Assembly (NCBI GenBank): GCA_002706365.1
Contig: PALM01000045.1
Location: 36,200-100,199 of the forward strand
DNA from: Flavobacteriales bacterium
GTDB taxonomy: Bacteria > Bacteroidota > Bacteroidia > Flavobacteriales_E > Vicingaceae
Length of the DNA: 64,000 nucleotides
Direction: 5' to 3'
Each line of letters begins with the position of its first letter. Position 1 is the stretch's first letter. The notes below the pieces were generated by a model. That model was not told the DNA's origin, made no database searches, and saw only the letters and a list, made by a program, of their open reading frames with translations. Made by a program: the position numbers and the translations under genes. This document shows positions 25,541 to 33,725 of this stretch, in pieces.

Positions 25541-25960
25541 TTATTTCTTTCTAGTGTTAAAGAGGTTCTTCTTTTTCCTTCCAGAACTTCTTCCAGACCC
25601 TCCTTTTGCTCTGCTGCCCGAACTCTTAATTCTTCCTCTAGAAACCTTCCTTTTCATATTGAAAGTTCTACCCGGTTTTTTGCCTCTTCTTGCCTTGCCG
25701 CTATGTTTCTTCTTTTTGAAAAGGCGCAGTTTCTTTCGCTTACTCTTTGCCAACTTGGCTTTAGCCCTTCCCTGAAAAGGATTTACCCTACTGAAAATAG
25801 TAGAACTTCTGTACTTTCCAGAAGGTGCTGAAGTTCTCTTCGATCTTGAGGTTGGAGCCTTGTAAGGGCTGCTGCAAGATAGGAGCACTAAAAGAATAGA
25901 AAGTATTGTAAGAATTCTCTTCAAGCGGTAGGCTTTTTTTTCGAGCTGCAAAGCTACCAA
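25541..25960 (-). CDS. Small very basic lipoprotein
   Basis: A 139-residue protein. After a hydrophobic segment ending in lipobox LLSC it consists almost wholly of Lys, Arg, Ser and Gly: 'SRSKRTSAPSGKYRSS', 'KAKLAKSKRKKLRLFKKKKH', 'SRGRIKSSGSRAKGGSGRSSGRKKKN'. The mature chain would be strongly positively charged and disordered. A TTG at 25924 gives a more normal lipoprotein signal (LKRILTILSILLVLLSC) and may be the true start. Possible roles are binding to lipopolysaccharide, peptidoglycan or nucleic acid at the outer membrane; nothing proves any of these. No family is recognised. Confidence 0.6.
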   Translation of the reverse strand: MVALQLEKKAYRLKRILTILSILLVLLSCSSPYKAPTSRSKRTSAPSGKYRSSTIFSRVNPFQGRAKAKLAKSKRKKLRLFKKKKHSGKARRGKKPGRTFNMKRKVSRGRIKSSGSRAKGGSGRSSGRKKKNLFNTRKK

Positions 25961-25981
25961 AAGCGTGCCGTAAACTCGCGC

Positions 25982-26806
25982 TTATTCATCTATAACCAAA
26001 AGAGGAATTTCTGTCCTGAACGAAAGCTTATTGGTAATGGATTTATTGAAGATGCGTTCGAACAAACTGTGCTTTCTAGATAGCATCGCAACTAGATCAG
26101 GTTTTTTTTCATTGATATATTCGCTTAAACCATCAATGATATCTTCATTTGAAGTAAAATGAATTGAAGTGGGTATGTCCCCAGCCATTTCTTCCAATAG
26201 GGCTGCTTGCTTGGTTTTCTCTTCGGAGAAGCTTTCATCTTGCTTCCGCACTACATTGACAAACTCAATTGGAGCGCCGGTTATTTTCGCCAATTTGAAC
26301 AGTACATTTAACCTCTCAGGGGAATTGACCTTTAGAAGATCGGTTGCCATGGCAATTTTGTTGATCTTCACTTCTTCAGCATTTTCGGGAATAGCAAGTA
26401 CAGGACAATGGGTGGTTTGAATAACCTCTAGGGTATTGCTACCGATGAACATTTCCTTAATACTAGAAGCGCCTTTGGTTCCCATTACGATCATATTGGT
26501 GCTGCAATCATTCGCTACTTTAGGAATAAGAGGGACAAAACTTCCCACTCTAGAATCAATATTGATCTTAAGATCCTTATATCTATCATCGGCAAGAATT
26601 CTCTTCTTGATCTTCTCCAATTCTTCTAAAGAGTCCTTGCGCATTCGATCTTGCATAGACATGATCAAATTAGACTTTGAATAGGGTAGTTTGTAAGAAT
26701 TGAACAAAGTTATGTCGGCCTTGAACAAGCGCGCCATTTCCACTGCGTATGGCAAAGCCATTTCAGAATTGAGGGAAAAGTCTGTTGGGTAGAGGATATG
26801 CTTCAT
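25982..26806 (-). CDS. Universal stress protein, tandem UspA domains
   Basis: A 274-residue cytosolic protein with two UspA-like halves. The first ('KHILYPTDFSLNSEMALPYAVEMARLF', 'NMIVMGTKGASSIKEMFIGSNTLEVIQTTHCPVLAIPE') keeps the ATP-type G-x2-G-x9-G(S/T) loop. The second ('NKIAMATDLLKVNSPERLNVLFKLAKIT', 'DLVAMLSRKHSLFERIFNKSITNKLSFRTEIPLLVIDE') has lost it. Family members are induced by starvation or stress. A perfect TATATTTG box sits on the minus strand just upstream. Confidence 0.92.
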   Translation of the reverse strand: MKHILYPTDFSLNSEMALPYAVEMARLFKADITLFNSYKLPYSKSNLIMSMQDRMRKDSLEELEKIKKRILADDRYKDLKINIDSRVGSFVPLIPKVANDCSTNMIVMGTKGASSIKEMFIGSNTLEVIQTTHCPVLAIPENAEEVKINKIAMATDLLKVNSPERLNVLFKLAKITGAPIEFVNVVRKQDESFSEEKTKQAALLEEMAGDIPTSIHFTSNEDIIDGLSEYINEKKPDLVAMLSRKHSLFERIFNKSITNKLSFRTEIPLLVIDE

Positions 26807-26822
26807 GCTCAGTAGTCTCTAC

Positions 26823-26830
26823 CAAATATA
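26823..26830 (-). promoter_or_regulatory. Minus-7 box TATATTTG for the universal stress gene
   Basis: Read on the minus strand, TATATTTG is a perfect TAnnTTTG box 16 nt upstream of the ATG at 26806. A TTG at 26852-26854 (minus strand) lies 21 nt upstream and could serve as the minus-33 element. It overlaps the edge of the response-regulator stop region, so the stress gene can be transcribed independently. Confidence 0.55.
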
Positions 26831-26854
26831 TAAAAACTCAGTCGAAAGCTTCAA

Positions 26855-27547
26855 TCAGTCTACCAATAATTTAAAGCCCTTGCCATGACTGTTAATTATC
26901 TGAATATCAGGGTCTTCCTTGAAAATTTTTCTAAGCTTGGTAACGTATACATCCATACTTCTCGAATTGAAATAGTTGTCGTCTCCCCAAATAAGATTCA
27001 ATGCATCATTCCGATCAACCACTTCTCCCATATACATACAAAGCAATTTCAACAGTTCATTTTCCTTTGAAGTCAACTTCTTGCTCTCCTCGCCTTTTTC
27101 AATAATTCGTTTGTCGGGGAAGAATTTATAGTCCTTGATATTAAATTCCTTTTTCTGAGAAAGAGCTACTTTCATTTCATCAACCCTTCGCATAATTGCT
27201 TCAATTCTCATCAAAAGCACCTCCATGCTAAATGGCTTAGTGATGTAATCATCCGCACCTGACTTAAAGCCTTCTTTTACATCTTCTTCCATGCTTTTGG
27301 CTGTGAGGAATATGATTGGAGTTTTCGACGACTGCTGTCGGATCTCCTTAGCCAGTGTAAAGCCGTCTTTCTTGGGCATCATTACATCCAAAAGGCAGAT
27401 GTCGTACTCATCTTCAGTAAAAGCTTTGAAGCCACTCTCTCCGTCACTTACCCACTTTACTTTCATATCCTTTATACGCAGGTAGTCTGTGAGCATTCTT
27501 CCAAGATTCTCATCATCTTCTACTACCAAAATATTCAACTGTTCCAT
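26855..27547 (-). CDS. OmpR/PhoB-family response regulator
   Basis: A 230-residue regulator with a receiver domain (residues 1-120) and a C-terminal winged helix (about 130-230). The acidic pocket is D11/D12 and the phospho-acceptor is D54 in 'DICLLDVMMPKKDGF'. The conserved Lys is in 'YITKPFSMEVLLMR'. The DNA-binding part shows 'KLTSKENELLKLLCMYMGEVVDRNDALNLIWGDDNYFNSRSMDVYVTKLRK', close to the RprY type. It is paired with the kinase 4 nt upstream. Target genes are unknown. Confidence 0.95.
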   Translation of the reverse strand: MEQLNILVVEDDENLGRMLTDYLRIKDMKVKWVSDGESGFKAFTEDEYDICLLDVMMPKKDGFTLAKEIRQQSSKTPIIFLTAKSMEEDVKEGFKSGADDYITKPFSMEVLLMRIEAIMRRVDEMKVALSQKKEFNIKDYKFFPDKRIIEKGEESKKLTSKENELLKLLCMYMGEVVDRNDALNLIWGDDNYFNSRSMDVYVTKLRKIFKEDPDIQIINSHGKGFKLLVD

Positions 27548-27551
27548 TTCT

Positions 27552-29135
27552 TTAAGGTGTTGTTTTTTTGAATCGAAGGCTTATTTCAGTGCCTTCTCCT
27601 TGCTTACTTTTTAGTTCCACTTCTCCATCAAAATGATCCATCATTCTCTTTACATAGCTAAGGCCAAGTCCAAAGCCTTTCACTTCGTGAATGTTGCCTG
27701 TAGAGACGCGGTAAAATTTATCGAAAATTCGTTTTTGATCATCTTTGCTAATACCAATACCACGGTCTTTGATGATTAACTCAAAGCCTTCAGGAGTGTT
27801 CTTGCTACTTACCTTGATTTCTATTCTTTCATTGCTGTATTTATTGGCATTGTCGAGCAAGTTAAAAATGATATTGCTAAAATGAACTGGATCTACTACT
27901 GCAATATCGCGTTCTGCTTTAAGATCCATATCCAATGTTCCACCTCTCTTTTCCACTTGTATTCTAAAACTCTTCACCACTTTTTCTATAAGAGGATGAA
28001 GGTCAACTGCTTTTAAGTTGAGCTTCATTTCAGTTGAATCCCATACCGCACTTTTCAATACATTATCCACCAAGAGTGAGAGCCTGCGGTTCTCATCATT
28101 GATCATTCCCACATATTGATTCCGCTTATCCTTCCCCAGATCCAATTGCTCATCAATTAAAGCTTCGCAAGCCAAGCCTATTGTAGAAATCGGAGTCTTT
28201 AGCTCATGGGTCATATTGTTGATGAAGTCATTCTTGACTTGCGAGAGCCTTTTCTGCTTGAAAATAGTGGAAAGGGAACTGTAAAATACAGAAGACAGTA
28301 TGAGGACGATTAGGATAGATACTATTAAGACCTTCCAGCTACTCAGCCAAATAAAACTTTGCCTTTTTGGGAAAAAGAGCAATATGGTATCACTTTGTAT
28401 GAAATAGTCGTTGGGGAATAGTTCGAGTTGGAATTCACTCTTTGCAATTTCATCTGCATCACTTCTTCTGTGGTGAAAACTCAGACGATTGGTTTCCGCA
28501 TCTAGAATATCGAAAATATAAGGAGTTGAAATACCGGCTTTAAGTAATTCCTGACCAAAGAGTGAATCGATCTTAGAGGAGTCGATTCTTTCATTGAAGT
28601 TATTGCTGATGCGAATGAATGCAAGCTCATTCACAATTTCATTGATCAAGTATGCCTTTCGGCGGATCTGGTTTTGCATTACCGTATCTCCTCTCCCCAC
28701 ATTTGGCACTTTTGAGTTGATCACTCTTTTTTGTGTCTCCCTCATTATAAAAGTTGAGGAATCGTCTTGTCTGGGGTTAGGGAGCTCAATATTCAATTTG
28801 AATCGATCACCTTGAATGCTGGCATATGATTCGTCGTCCCGCTTTGGATTGGCGCTTACAAAGTTGTTTGAAGGGAATGTTCCCATGCTGATCAATGAAT
28901 CCTCGCCAAAAGAGTCGAGACCTTGATCTGTGAGCAATTCACTGGTAACCTTTGTGATGGCCTCCTCTTTCTCAAGCTTTTTGACCACCTCTTGCATGAC
29001 ATTCATCACTCTTTGATCGAATTGCTCTTGTTGGCTTTTCACAGATATCTTGATCCAATACAATTGCAGAGCAATTAGAGCCAGTATGCTCAAACTTGAG
29101 GCAATGATCAATATGGTAAGACGTTCTTTGTTCAT
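27552..29135 (-). CDS. Membrane sensor histidine kinase
   Basis: A 527-residue kinase counted from the ATG at 29135 (MNKERLTILI). The frame is open to 29150 with five extra residues. Two membrane helices (about 8-28 and 265-290) enclose a periplasmic sensor of about 230 residues. The HisKA box 'NDFINNMTHELKTPISTIG' has the phosphorylated His at residue 310 of this numbering, and the ATPase part has 'IIFNLLDNANKYS', 'IKDRGIGISKDDQKRIFDKFYRV' and 'GFGLGLSYVKRMM'. It resembles RprX and is the partner of the downstream response regulator. The sensed signal is unknown. Confidence 0.93.
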   Translation of the reverse strand: MNKERLTILIIASSLSILALIALQLYWIKISVKSQQEQFDQRVMNVMQEVVKKLEKEEAITKVTSELLTDQGLDSFGEDSLISMGTFPSNNFVSANPKRDDESYASIQGDRFKLNIELPNPRQDDSSTFIMRETQKRVINSKVPNVGRGDTVMQNQIRRKAYLINEIVNELAFIRISNNFNERIDSSKIDSLFGQELLKAGISTPYIFDILDAETNRLSFHHRRSDADEIAKSEFQLELFPNDYFIQSDTILLFFPKRQSFIWLSSWKVLIVSILIVLILSSVFYSSLSTIFKQKRLSQVKNDFINNMTHELKTPISTIGLACEALIDEQLDLGKDKRNQYVGMINDENRRLSLLVDNVLKSAVWDSTEMKLNLKAVDLHPLIEKVVKSFRIQVEKRGGTLDMDLKAERDIAVVDPVHFSNIIFNLLDNANKYSNERIEIKVSSKNTPEGFELIIKDRGIGISKDDQKRIFDKFYRVSTGNIHEVKGFGLGLSYVKRMMDHFDGEVELKSKQGEGTEISLRFKKTTP

Positions 29136-29258
29136 CTCTTTAGCAATCACGAATTTACCTTCAAATCTTCCTTAGGCCGAGAGCTTAACACAAATTAACA
29201 GGCCAGTGAAGGCATAGAATGCCCTCTAAATTTCTCTACTTTTATTGAAAATTTGCAG

Positions 29259-30713
29259 ATGTTCAAGATTCGCAACTATATCAATGGAGAGTTGAAGGCT
29301 CCAATTTCAGGGAATTATATTGATAATTACGAGCCGGCAAAAGCGGAAGTTTATTCTCTAATCCCAAGGTCGGATGAGGCCGATCTTGCTAAGGCAGTTG
29401 AAGCAGCAGAGGCCGCTTTCCCAATATGGTCTAGAACGCCAAGAGAGGTCAGAAGTGAATATCTATTGAAGATCTCTCAAAGAATAGAAGAAAGATTGGA
29501 TGAATTGGCCAAGGCCGAATCTCGTGATAATGGGAAACCTTTAACTCTAGCCACCAATGTAGATATCCCTAGAGCAGCAAAGAACTTCCGCTTCTTTTCA
29601 TCGGCGATAGTGCATTATGAATCCCAATCCCATTATATGGAGGAAGGAGCAATTAATTACACCTTGAGAAGCCCAATTGGAATTGCCGCATGTATTTCTC
29701 CCTGGAACCTACCGCTTTATCTATTTAGCTGGAAAATTGCCCCGGCTATTGCCGCGGGGAATTGTGTGATTGCAAAGCCTTCTGAGATTACACCAATGAC
29801 CGCCTACTTACTTTCTGAAATCTGTGTAGAAGTGGGTTTGCCTGCCGGAGTGCTGAATATACTTCACGGCTATGGACATGAAATTGGGAATGCAATGATC
29901 TCTCATAAATCCATTCCAATGATCTCTTTTACTGGTGGCACAGCAACTGGCCGCCAAATAGCTTCTATTGCAGCACCTCAGTTTAAAAAGATGTCGCTAG
30001 AGCTAGGCGGAAAGAATGCAGCCTTGATCTTTGACGATTGCGATTATGATCGCATGCTGAAAACAACCGTGCGTTCGGCATTTGCCAATCAAGGTCAGAT
30101 TTGTCTTTGTTCTTCGCGAATTCTCGTTCAAAAAGGGATTTATGATAAATTCAAGAAAGACTTTGTAGAAGGAGTAAAAGCTCTGAAGGTGGGAGACCCC
30201 AATTCAAAAGACACAAATCAAGGTGCCTTGGTATCTAAGCCCCACTTTGAAAAGGTGCTTTCATATATTGAATTAGCAAAAGAAGAAGGAGGAAAGATCC
30301 TCACAGGCGGAAAGGCTAAAGACTTGAGTTCAGAAGGTCTGAATGGATGGTTCATTGAGCCTACCATCATTGAGGGCTTGGATCAGAATTGCCGCACTAA
30401 TCAAGAAGAGATCTTCGGTCCTGTTGTGAGCATACAAGCCTTTGATACAGAAGAAGAGGGTTTGAGACTTGCCAATTCAACCGACTATGGTTTAGCGTCA
30501 GTTGTGTGGACAGAAAACCTGAGCAGAGCTCAACGACTCGCAGAATCTCTACACTCAGGAATATGCTGGATCAATTGCTGGTTAGTGAGGGATCTAAGAA
30601 CTCCATTTGGTGGAGTGAAGCAAAGTGGTTTGGGAAGAGAAGGAGGATTCGAAGTGCTCGACTTCTTCACAGAACCTAAGAATGTGTGTATTCAATATCC
30701 AAGAGAGTACTAA
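29259..30713 (+). CDS. Aldehyde dehydrogenase, 2-aminomuconate/2-hydroxymuconate semialdehyde type
   Basis: A 484-residue NAD-dependent enzyme counted from the ATG at 29259; a TTG two codons upstream is possible. Catalytic elements are N150 in 'SPWNLPL', E248 in 'SLELGGKN' and the nucleophile C282 in 'NQGQICLC'. 'CWLVRDLRTPFGGVKQSG' near the C-terminus is the signature of the 2-aminomuconic/2-hydroxymuconic semialdehyde subfamily. That would place it in tryptophan (kynurenine) or aromatic meta-cleavage catabolism. No other pathway gene is adjacent, but a RidA protein of possible aminomuconate-deaminase type lies at 53218. Its end overlaps the convergent small gene by 4 nt. Confidence 0.9.
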   Translation: MFKIRNYINGELKAPISGNYIDNYEPAKAEVYSLIPRSDEADLAKAVEAAEAAFPIWSRTPREVRSEYLLKISQRIEERLDELAKAESRDNGKPLTLATNVDIPRAAKNFRFFSSAIVHYESQSHYMEEGAINYTLRSPIGIAACISPWNLPLYLFSWKIAPAIAAGNCVIAKPSEITPMTAYLLSEICVEVGLPAGVLNILHGYGHEIGNAMISHKSIPMISFTGGTATGRQIASIAAPQFKKMSLELGGKNAALIFDDCDYDRMLKTTVRSAFANQGQICLCSSRILVQKGIYDKFKKDFVEGVKALKVGDPNSKDTNQGALVSKPHFEKVLSYIELAKEEGGKILTGGKAKDLSSEGLNGWFIEPTIIEGLDQNCRTNQEEIFGPVVSIQAFDTEEEGLRLANSTDYGLASVVWTENLSRAQRLAESLHSGICWINCWLVRDLRTPFGGVKQSGLGREGGFEVLDFFTEPKNVCIQYPREY

Positions 30714-30982
30714 AGAGGAAACTTTTCGTTTAGTATATCCTTATAATCAACCAAATTGCTCAAAGCTCTGTAGTATTCGAAATAGGAGTGGAAAGTTGAT
30801 TCTTTTTGTTTCTGTTTTCTAAGGATCTTGTTTCTTGCAGAATGATACTTTTCTAAAGCTGCTCTTTCCTCAGAACCAAGAGTTTCTCCGCCAAATTCCC
30901 TGATTTCAAGATCGCTTATGCTCGTGATCTTTTTGGGATCGATCTTGGCAATATAATCTAGTATTTTCTTGGAATTCTTCAT
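30710..30982 (-). CDS. Conserved-looking small hypothetical protein
   Basis: A 90-residue charged helical protein, beginning 'MKNSKKILDYIAKIDPKKI' and containing 'ERAALEKYHSARNKILRKQKQK'. No family is recognised and no signal or membrane segment is present. Support that it is real: a perfect minus-7 box TACTTTTG lies 17 nt upstream on the same strand, codon use is like its neighbours, and no competing frame exists. It converges on the aldehyde dehydrogenase with a 4-nt overlap. Confidence 0.6.
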   Translation of the reverse strand: MKNSKKILDYIAKIDPKKITSISDLEIREFGGETLGSEERAALEKYHSARNKILRKQKQKESTFHSYFEYYRALSNLVDYKDILNEKFPL

Positions 30983-30998
30983 TCAAAAACTTGAGCTG

Positions 30999-31006
30999 CA
31001 AAAGTA
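30999..31006 (-). promoter_or_regulatory. Minus-7 box TACTTTTG for the 90-residue gene
   Basis: On the minus strand TACTTTTG matches TAnnTTTG exactly, 17 nt upstream of the ATG at 30982. I see no TTG at 17-23 nt further upstream. It argues that the small downstream gene is expressed. Confidence 0.5.
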
Positions 31007-31174
31007 CTTTTTCAAGTCTATAATCAGACGTATTTTAGACCAGTGAACCAATATCAGGGATGAATTTAACATTAGCCCCTTCTATTGGTTCAAAGCGCTA
31101 TCAACAGCTAAAGTGTTAATAGTAAATCGAATTGGATTCACTATAGGAGATTGAGCAGAATATCTTTGTTTAGG

Positions 31175-32425
31175 ATGAAGTTTCTCAAGCTCAATATTCT
31201 ACTAATAGTACTCTTGTTTTTTCAAGGATCCTTTGCCTTTGATGGGGATAATCCAAGATCAAATGAAGACTTCCAAACCAATTTCAATATTGCCAAGCAA
31301 CACTTATCCCAGCGAAGGATAAAAAAGGCCATTCCTTATTTGAGATATCTTCACGATCAATTTCCCGACAATGCAAACTTGAAGTACTTATTGGGACTTT
31401 GCTATGCTGAATTGGAGATTGTAAATCCCATAACCATTGAGTATTTAGAAGAAGCATCTCATAAAAGTTCCTTGGATTACGATCCAAATAGTCTTTATGA
31501 GGAGAGGAGTCCGATCTATGTCTATTACTATTTATGCCTTGCCTATTCACAAAATATGATTTGCGATAAGGCTGAATTGGCAAGAGAGAAGTTCACAGAG
31601 ATCTATCCTTTTAAAGACCCATATTATTTGAAGGAGTCGCTTAAATGGGTACTTAAATGTGGGAAGATGAAAAGGGCGCCAAAGCAAGATGAGCTTCCTG
31701 AATTCCCCGATTTCCAGCCTTATGTTAGTCCAGTTGAGACAAATAATGAAGAGTTGGGGCAGGTCTCAGACAGCACTATTGAATTGGATACGAGCGGTGA
31801 AGGACAGTCCAAACTCATTCGATCAAAGGATATGCTTCCCACCCATATTGTAACTAAGTCGGTGGAGTATAGCACTTCTTCACCACTTTACGGCGTTCAA
31901 CTTGGAGCCTATAAAGAGGTAGTTCCGGTATCGAGATTTCAGGAGATGAAGAATGTAGATGCCTATATGGACAAAGATGGATTGATCAGGTATGTGGTTG
32001 GTCATTTTGCGATCTATTCCCAGGCAGAATCTTTACTTAAGCTCATCATTGAGAAAGGATATCCGGATGCTTTTGTAGTAAATGTCAACAACACCAGAAA
32101 ATTCAAAGATGAGGTGGTAAGTGTGGATAATATGAACATTCGCGCAACACTCATGGGGAAAGTAGAATATAGGGTTCAAATAGGTGCTTTCAAAGAAAAT
32201 GTTCCTCAGAACCTTATCGAGATGTACTTTGAATTAGATGGGATCCAAGAATTCCAAGACGATGAATTAACTTGTTTAACCGTAGGTAAGTTCAGTACTT
32301 ACGATGAAGCAAAGACATATCAGCAAGAGCTGAAAGCAAATGGCATGAATGATGCATTCGTTATCGCTATTCACAACAAAAAGAAAATATCTCTTCAAAA
32401 AGCCAAAGATTATGGGAAGAACTAG
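31175..32425 (+). CDS. Exported protein with TPR-like N-terminus and two SPOR-like repeats (paralogue A)
   Basis: The frame opens at a TTG (31151), but the ATG at 31175 begins a clean signal peptide 'MKFLKLNILLIVLLFFQGSFAF', giving 416 residues. Residues about 30-160 are TPR-like helices ('IAKQHLSQRRIKKAIPYLRYLHDQFPDNANLKYLLGLCYAEL'). An acidic linker follows. The last 170 residues hold two SPOR-like modules: 'YGVQLGAYKEVVPVSRFQEM...YVVGHFAIYSQAESLL' and 'YRVQIGAFKENVPQNLIEM...LTVGKFSTYDEAKTY'. SPOR domains bind stripped peptidoglycan. A TATCTTTG box lies only 6 nt before the ATG. The gene overlaps its paralogue by 14 nt. Confidence 0.78.
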   Translation: MKFLKLNILLIVLLFFQGSFAFDGDNPRSNEDFQTNFNIAKQHLSQRRIKKAIPYLRYLHDQFPDNANLKYLLGLCYAELEIVNPITIEYLEEASHKSSLDYDPNSLYEERSPIYVYYYLCLAYSQNMICDKAELAREKFTEIYPFKDPYYLKESLKWVLKCGKMKRAPKQDELPEFPDFQPYVSPVETNNEELGQVSDSTIELDTSGEGQSKLIRSKDMLPTHIVTKSVEYSTSSPLYGVQLGAYKEVVPVSRFQEMKNVDAYMDKDGLIRYVVGHFAIYSQAESLLKLIIEKGYPDAFVVNVNNTRKFKDEVVSVDNMNIRATLMGKVEYRVQIGAFKENVPQNLIEMYFELDGIQEFQDDELTCLTVGKFSTYDEAKTYQQELKANGMNDAFVIAIHNKKKISLQKAKDYGKN

Positions 32426-33626
32426 CCTACTGCTTCTACTGCTGATAAGTATAATTGCTTCACCACTACTAGGTGGGACTAGTTCAAAAGACGAAGAGCT
32501 GTTCGACCTTGCTCGTCAGCAATTAGCAAAGCGCGAGATCATAGATGCATTAGCAAACTTAAGAGTTCTCTATGTAAAGGACCGCTCAAATGGGAACATC
32601 AACTTCTTATTGGGTGCCGCCTATACAGAGCTAGGAGATAATGAGGATAGAGCGATCTACCATTTAAAGAAGGCCTTGAAGAAAGTAGATATTGATTATG
32701 AAGTAGGTTCTTTTAAAGAGACAAATGCACCAATTCACACCTATTATTATTTAACTGTTGCCTTATCAGATTTGGATCAATGCGCTATGGCTGCAGCTTC
32801 TGCCAATAAGTTGGCTGAATATGGCAATAAGATCGATAAGTATTTTATAGAAGAGTGTGGAAGGCATATGCAGAAATGCCCCTATGATAAGCCGAGTGAG
32901 ACTTTTGAAAAATGGCTGACGAATATCGAGACCCCTGAAGACTACGAGCCTGCGAAAATGGAATCAGATAAGAATGAGGAAAGCTCAGAGGATAAACATA
33001 TCCTAGCGGATCTAGATAGCTTGAAGAAAGCCCAAATGGGTATAGTTACTAAGGAGTTGATCTATACAACTGATGCTCCTCTCTATGGTGTTCAGATTGG
33101 CAGCGGAACTAAACCTAGTCCAATCAGTAATTATGGGAAAATCAAGAATGTGGATGTCTTTGTAGATAAGAAGGGAATCATTCGGTATGTAGTTGGGCAT
33201 TTTGCTTACCGCAATCAAGCTGAATCTCTGCTTGATAGGTTACAAGCAGAAGGCTATGCAGATGCTTTTATTGTAGATGTAAATGATGAGCGCAAATACT
33301 CCAATGAACTCATTAGCTATAACAATGTAAACCTAAGGGCTGGCTTAGATGGAGAGGTGCAATACTATATTCAACTTGGAGCATTCAAAGATACTGTCCC
33401 AGCCGATCTCATGGAGCTATACTTTAGTATTGACGGAATTAAGGAACTGGAATATCAAGGCATGACCTTAATTACCGTGGGGGCTTTTTCTACTTATAAG
33501 GAAGCCAATTCCAAGAAAGAGGAAATCATGAGAATAGACCCAATTGAATTATATAAATCCTTTATTGTGGCCTTTAATCGCGGTAAGAAGATAAGCTTGC
33601 AGGAGGCCAAGAATTATACAGATTAA
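32412..33626 (+). CDS. Exported protein with TPR-like N-terminus and two SPOR-like repeats (paralogue B)
   Basis: The frame is open from 32349, but the ATG at 32412 starts a signal peptide 'MGRTSLLLLLLISIIASPLLGG', giving 404 residues. The layout is the same as the preceding gene: TPR-like helices ('LARQQLAKREIIDALANLRVLYVKDRSNGNINFLLGAAYTELG'), an acidic linker, then two SPOR-like modules ('YGVQIGSGTKPSPISNYGKIKNVDVFVDKKG' and 'YYIQLGAFKDTVPADLMELYFSIDG', the latter ending with 'LITVGAFSTYKEANSKKEEI'). The two are clearly tandem duplicates. The 14-nt overlap with the upstream stop implies translational coupling and possibly a fixed protein ratio. Likely peptidoglycan-associated. Confidence 0.78.
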   Translation: MGRTSLLLLLLISIIASPLLGGTSSKDEELFDLARQQLAKREIIDALANLRVLYVKDRSNGNINFLLGAAYTELGDNEDRAIYHLKKALKKVDIDYEVGSFKETNAPIHTYYYLTVALSDLDQCAMAAASANKLAEYGNKIDKYFIEECGRHMQKCPYDKPSETFEKWLTNIETPEDYEPAKMESDKNEESSEDKHILADLDSLKKAQMGIVTKELIYTTDAPLYGVQIGSGTKPSPISNYGKIKNVDVFVDKKGIIRYVVGHFAYRNQAESLLDRLQAEGYADAFIVDVNDERKYSNELISYNNVNLRAGLDGEVQYYIQLGAFKDTVPADLMELYFSIDGIKELEYQGMTLITVGAFSTYKEANSKKEEIMRIDPIELYKSFIVAFNRGKKISLQEAKNYTD

Positions 33627-33641
33627 TAGAGTTAACGGCAT

Positions 33642-33710
33642 AAAAAAAGCCTCCCTGGTTCCCGACTGATTTCGCAAAGCGAAATTGTATCGAGGGAGGA
33701 GGCTTTTTTT
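33642..33710. terminator. Bidirectional intrinsic terminator with nested hairpin
   Basis: A run of seven A plus GCCTCC (33642-33654) pairs perfectly with GGAGGC plus seven T (33698-33710), a 13-bp stem that terminates transcription on both strands. Inside is a second perfect stem, ATTTCGC (33669-33675) with GCGAAAT (33679-33685). It lies between the SPOR paralogues and the convergent Omp28 gene. Confidence 0.9.
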
Positions 33711-33725
33711 AATATGATTTTCTTC

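Noticed and set aside
25554..25775. Phe/Leu-rich frame antisense to the basic lipoprotein
   Set aside because: The hydrophobic run is the complement of Lys/Arg codons. The lipoprotein frame has a lipobox and is preferred.
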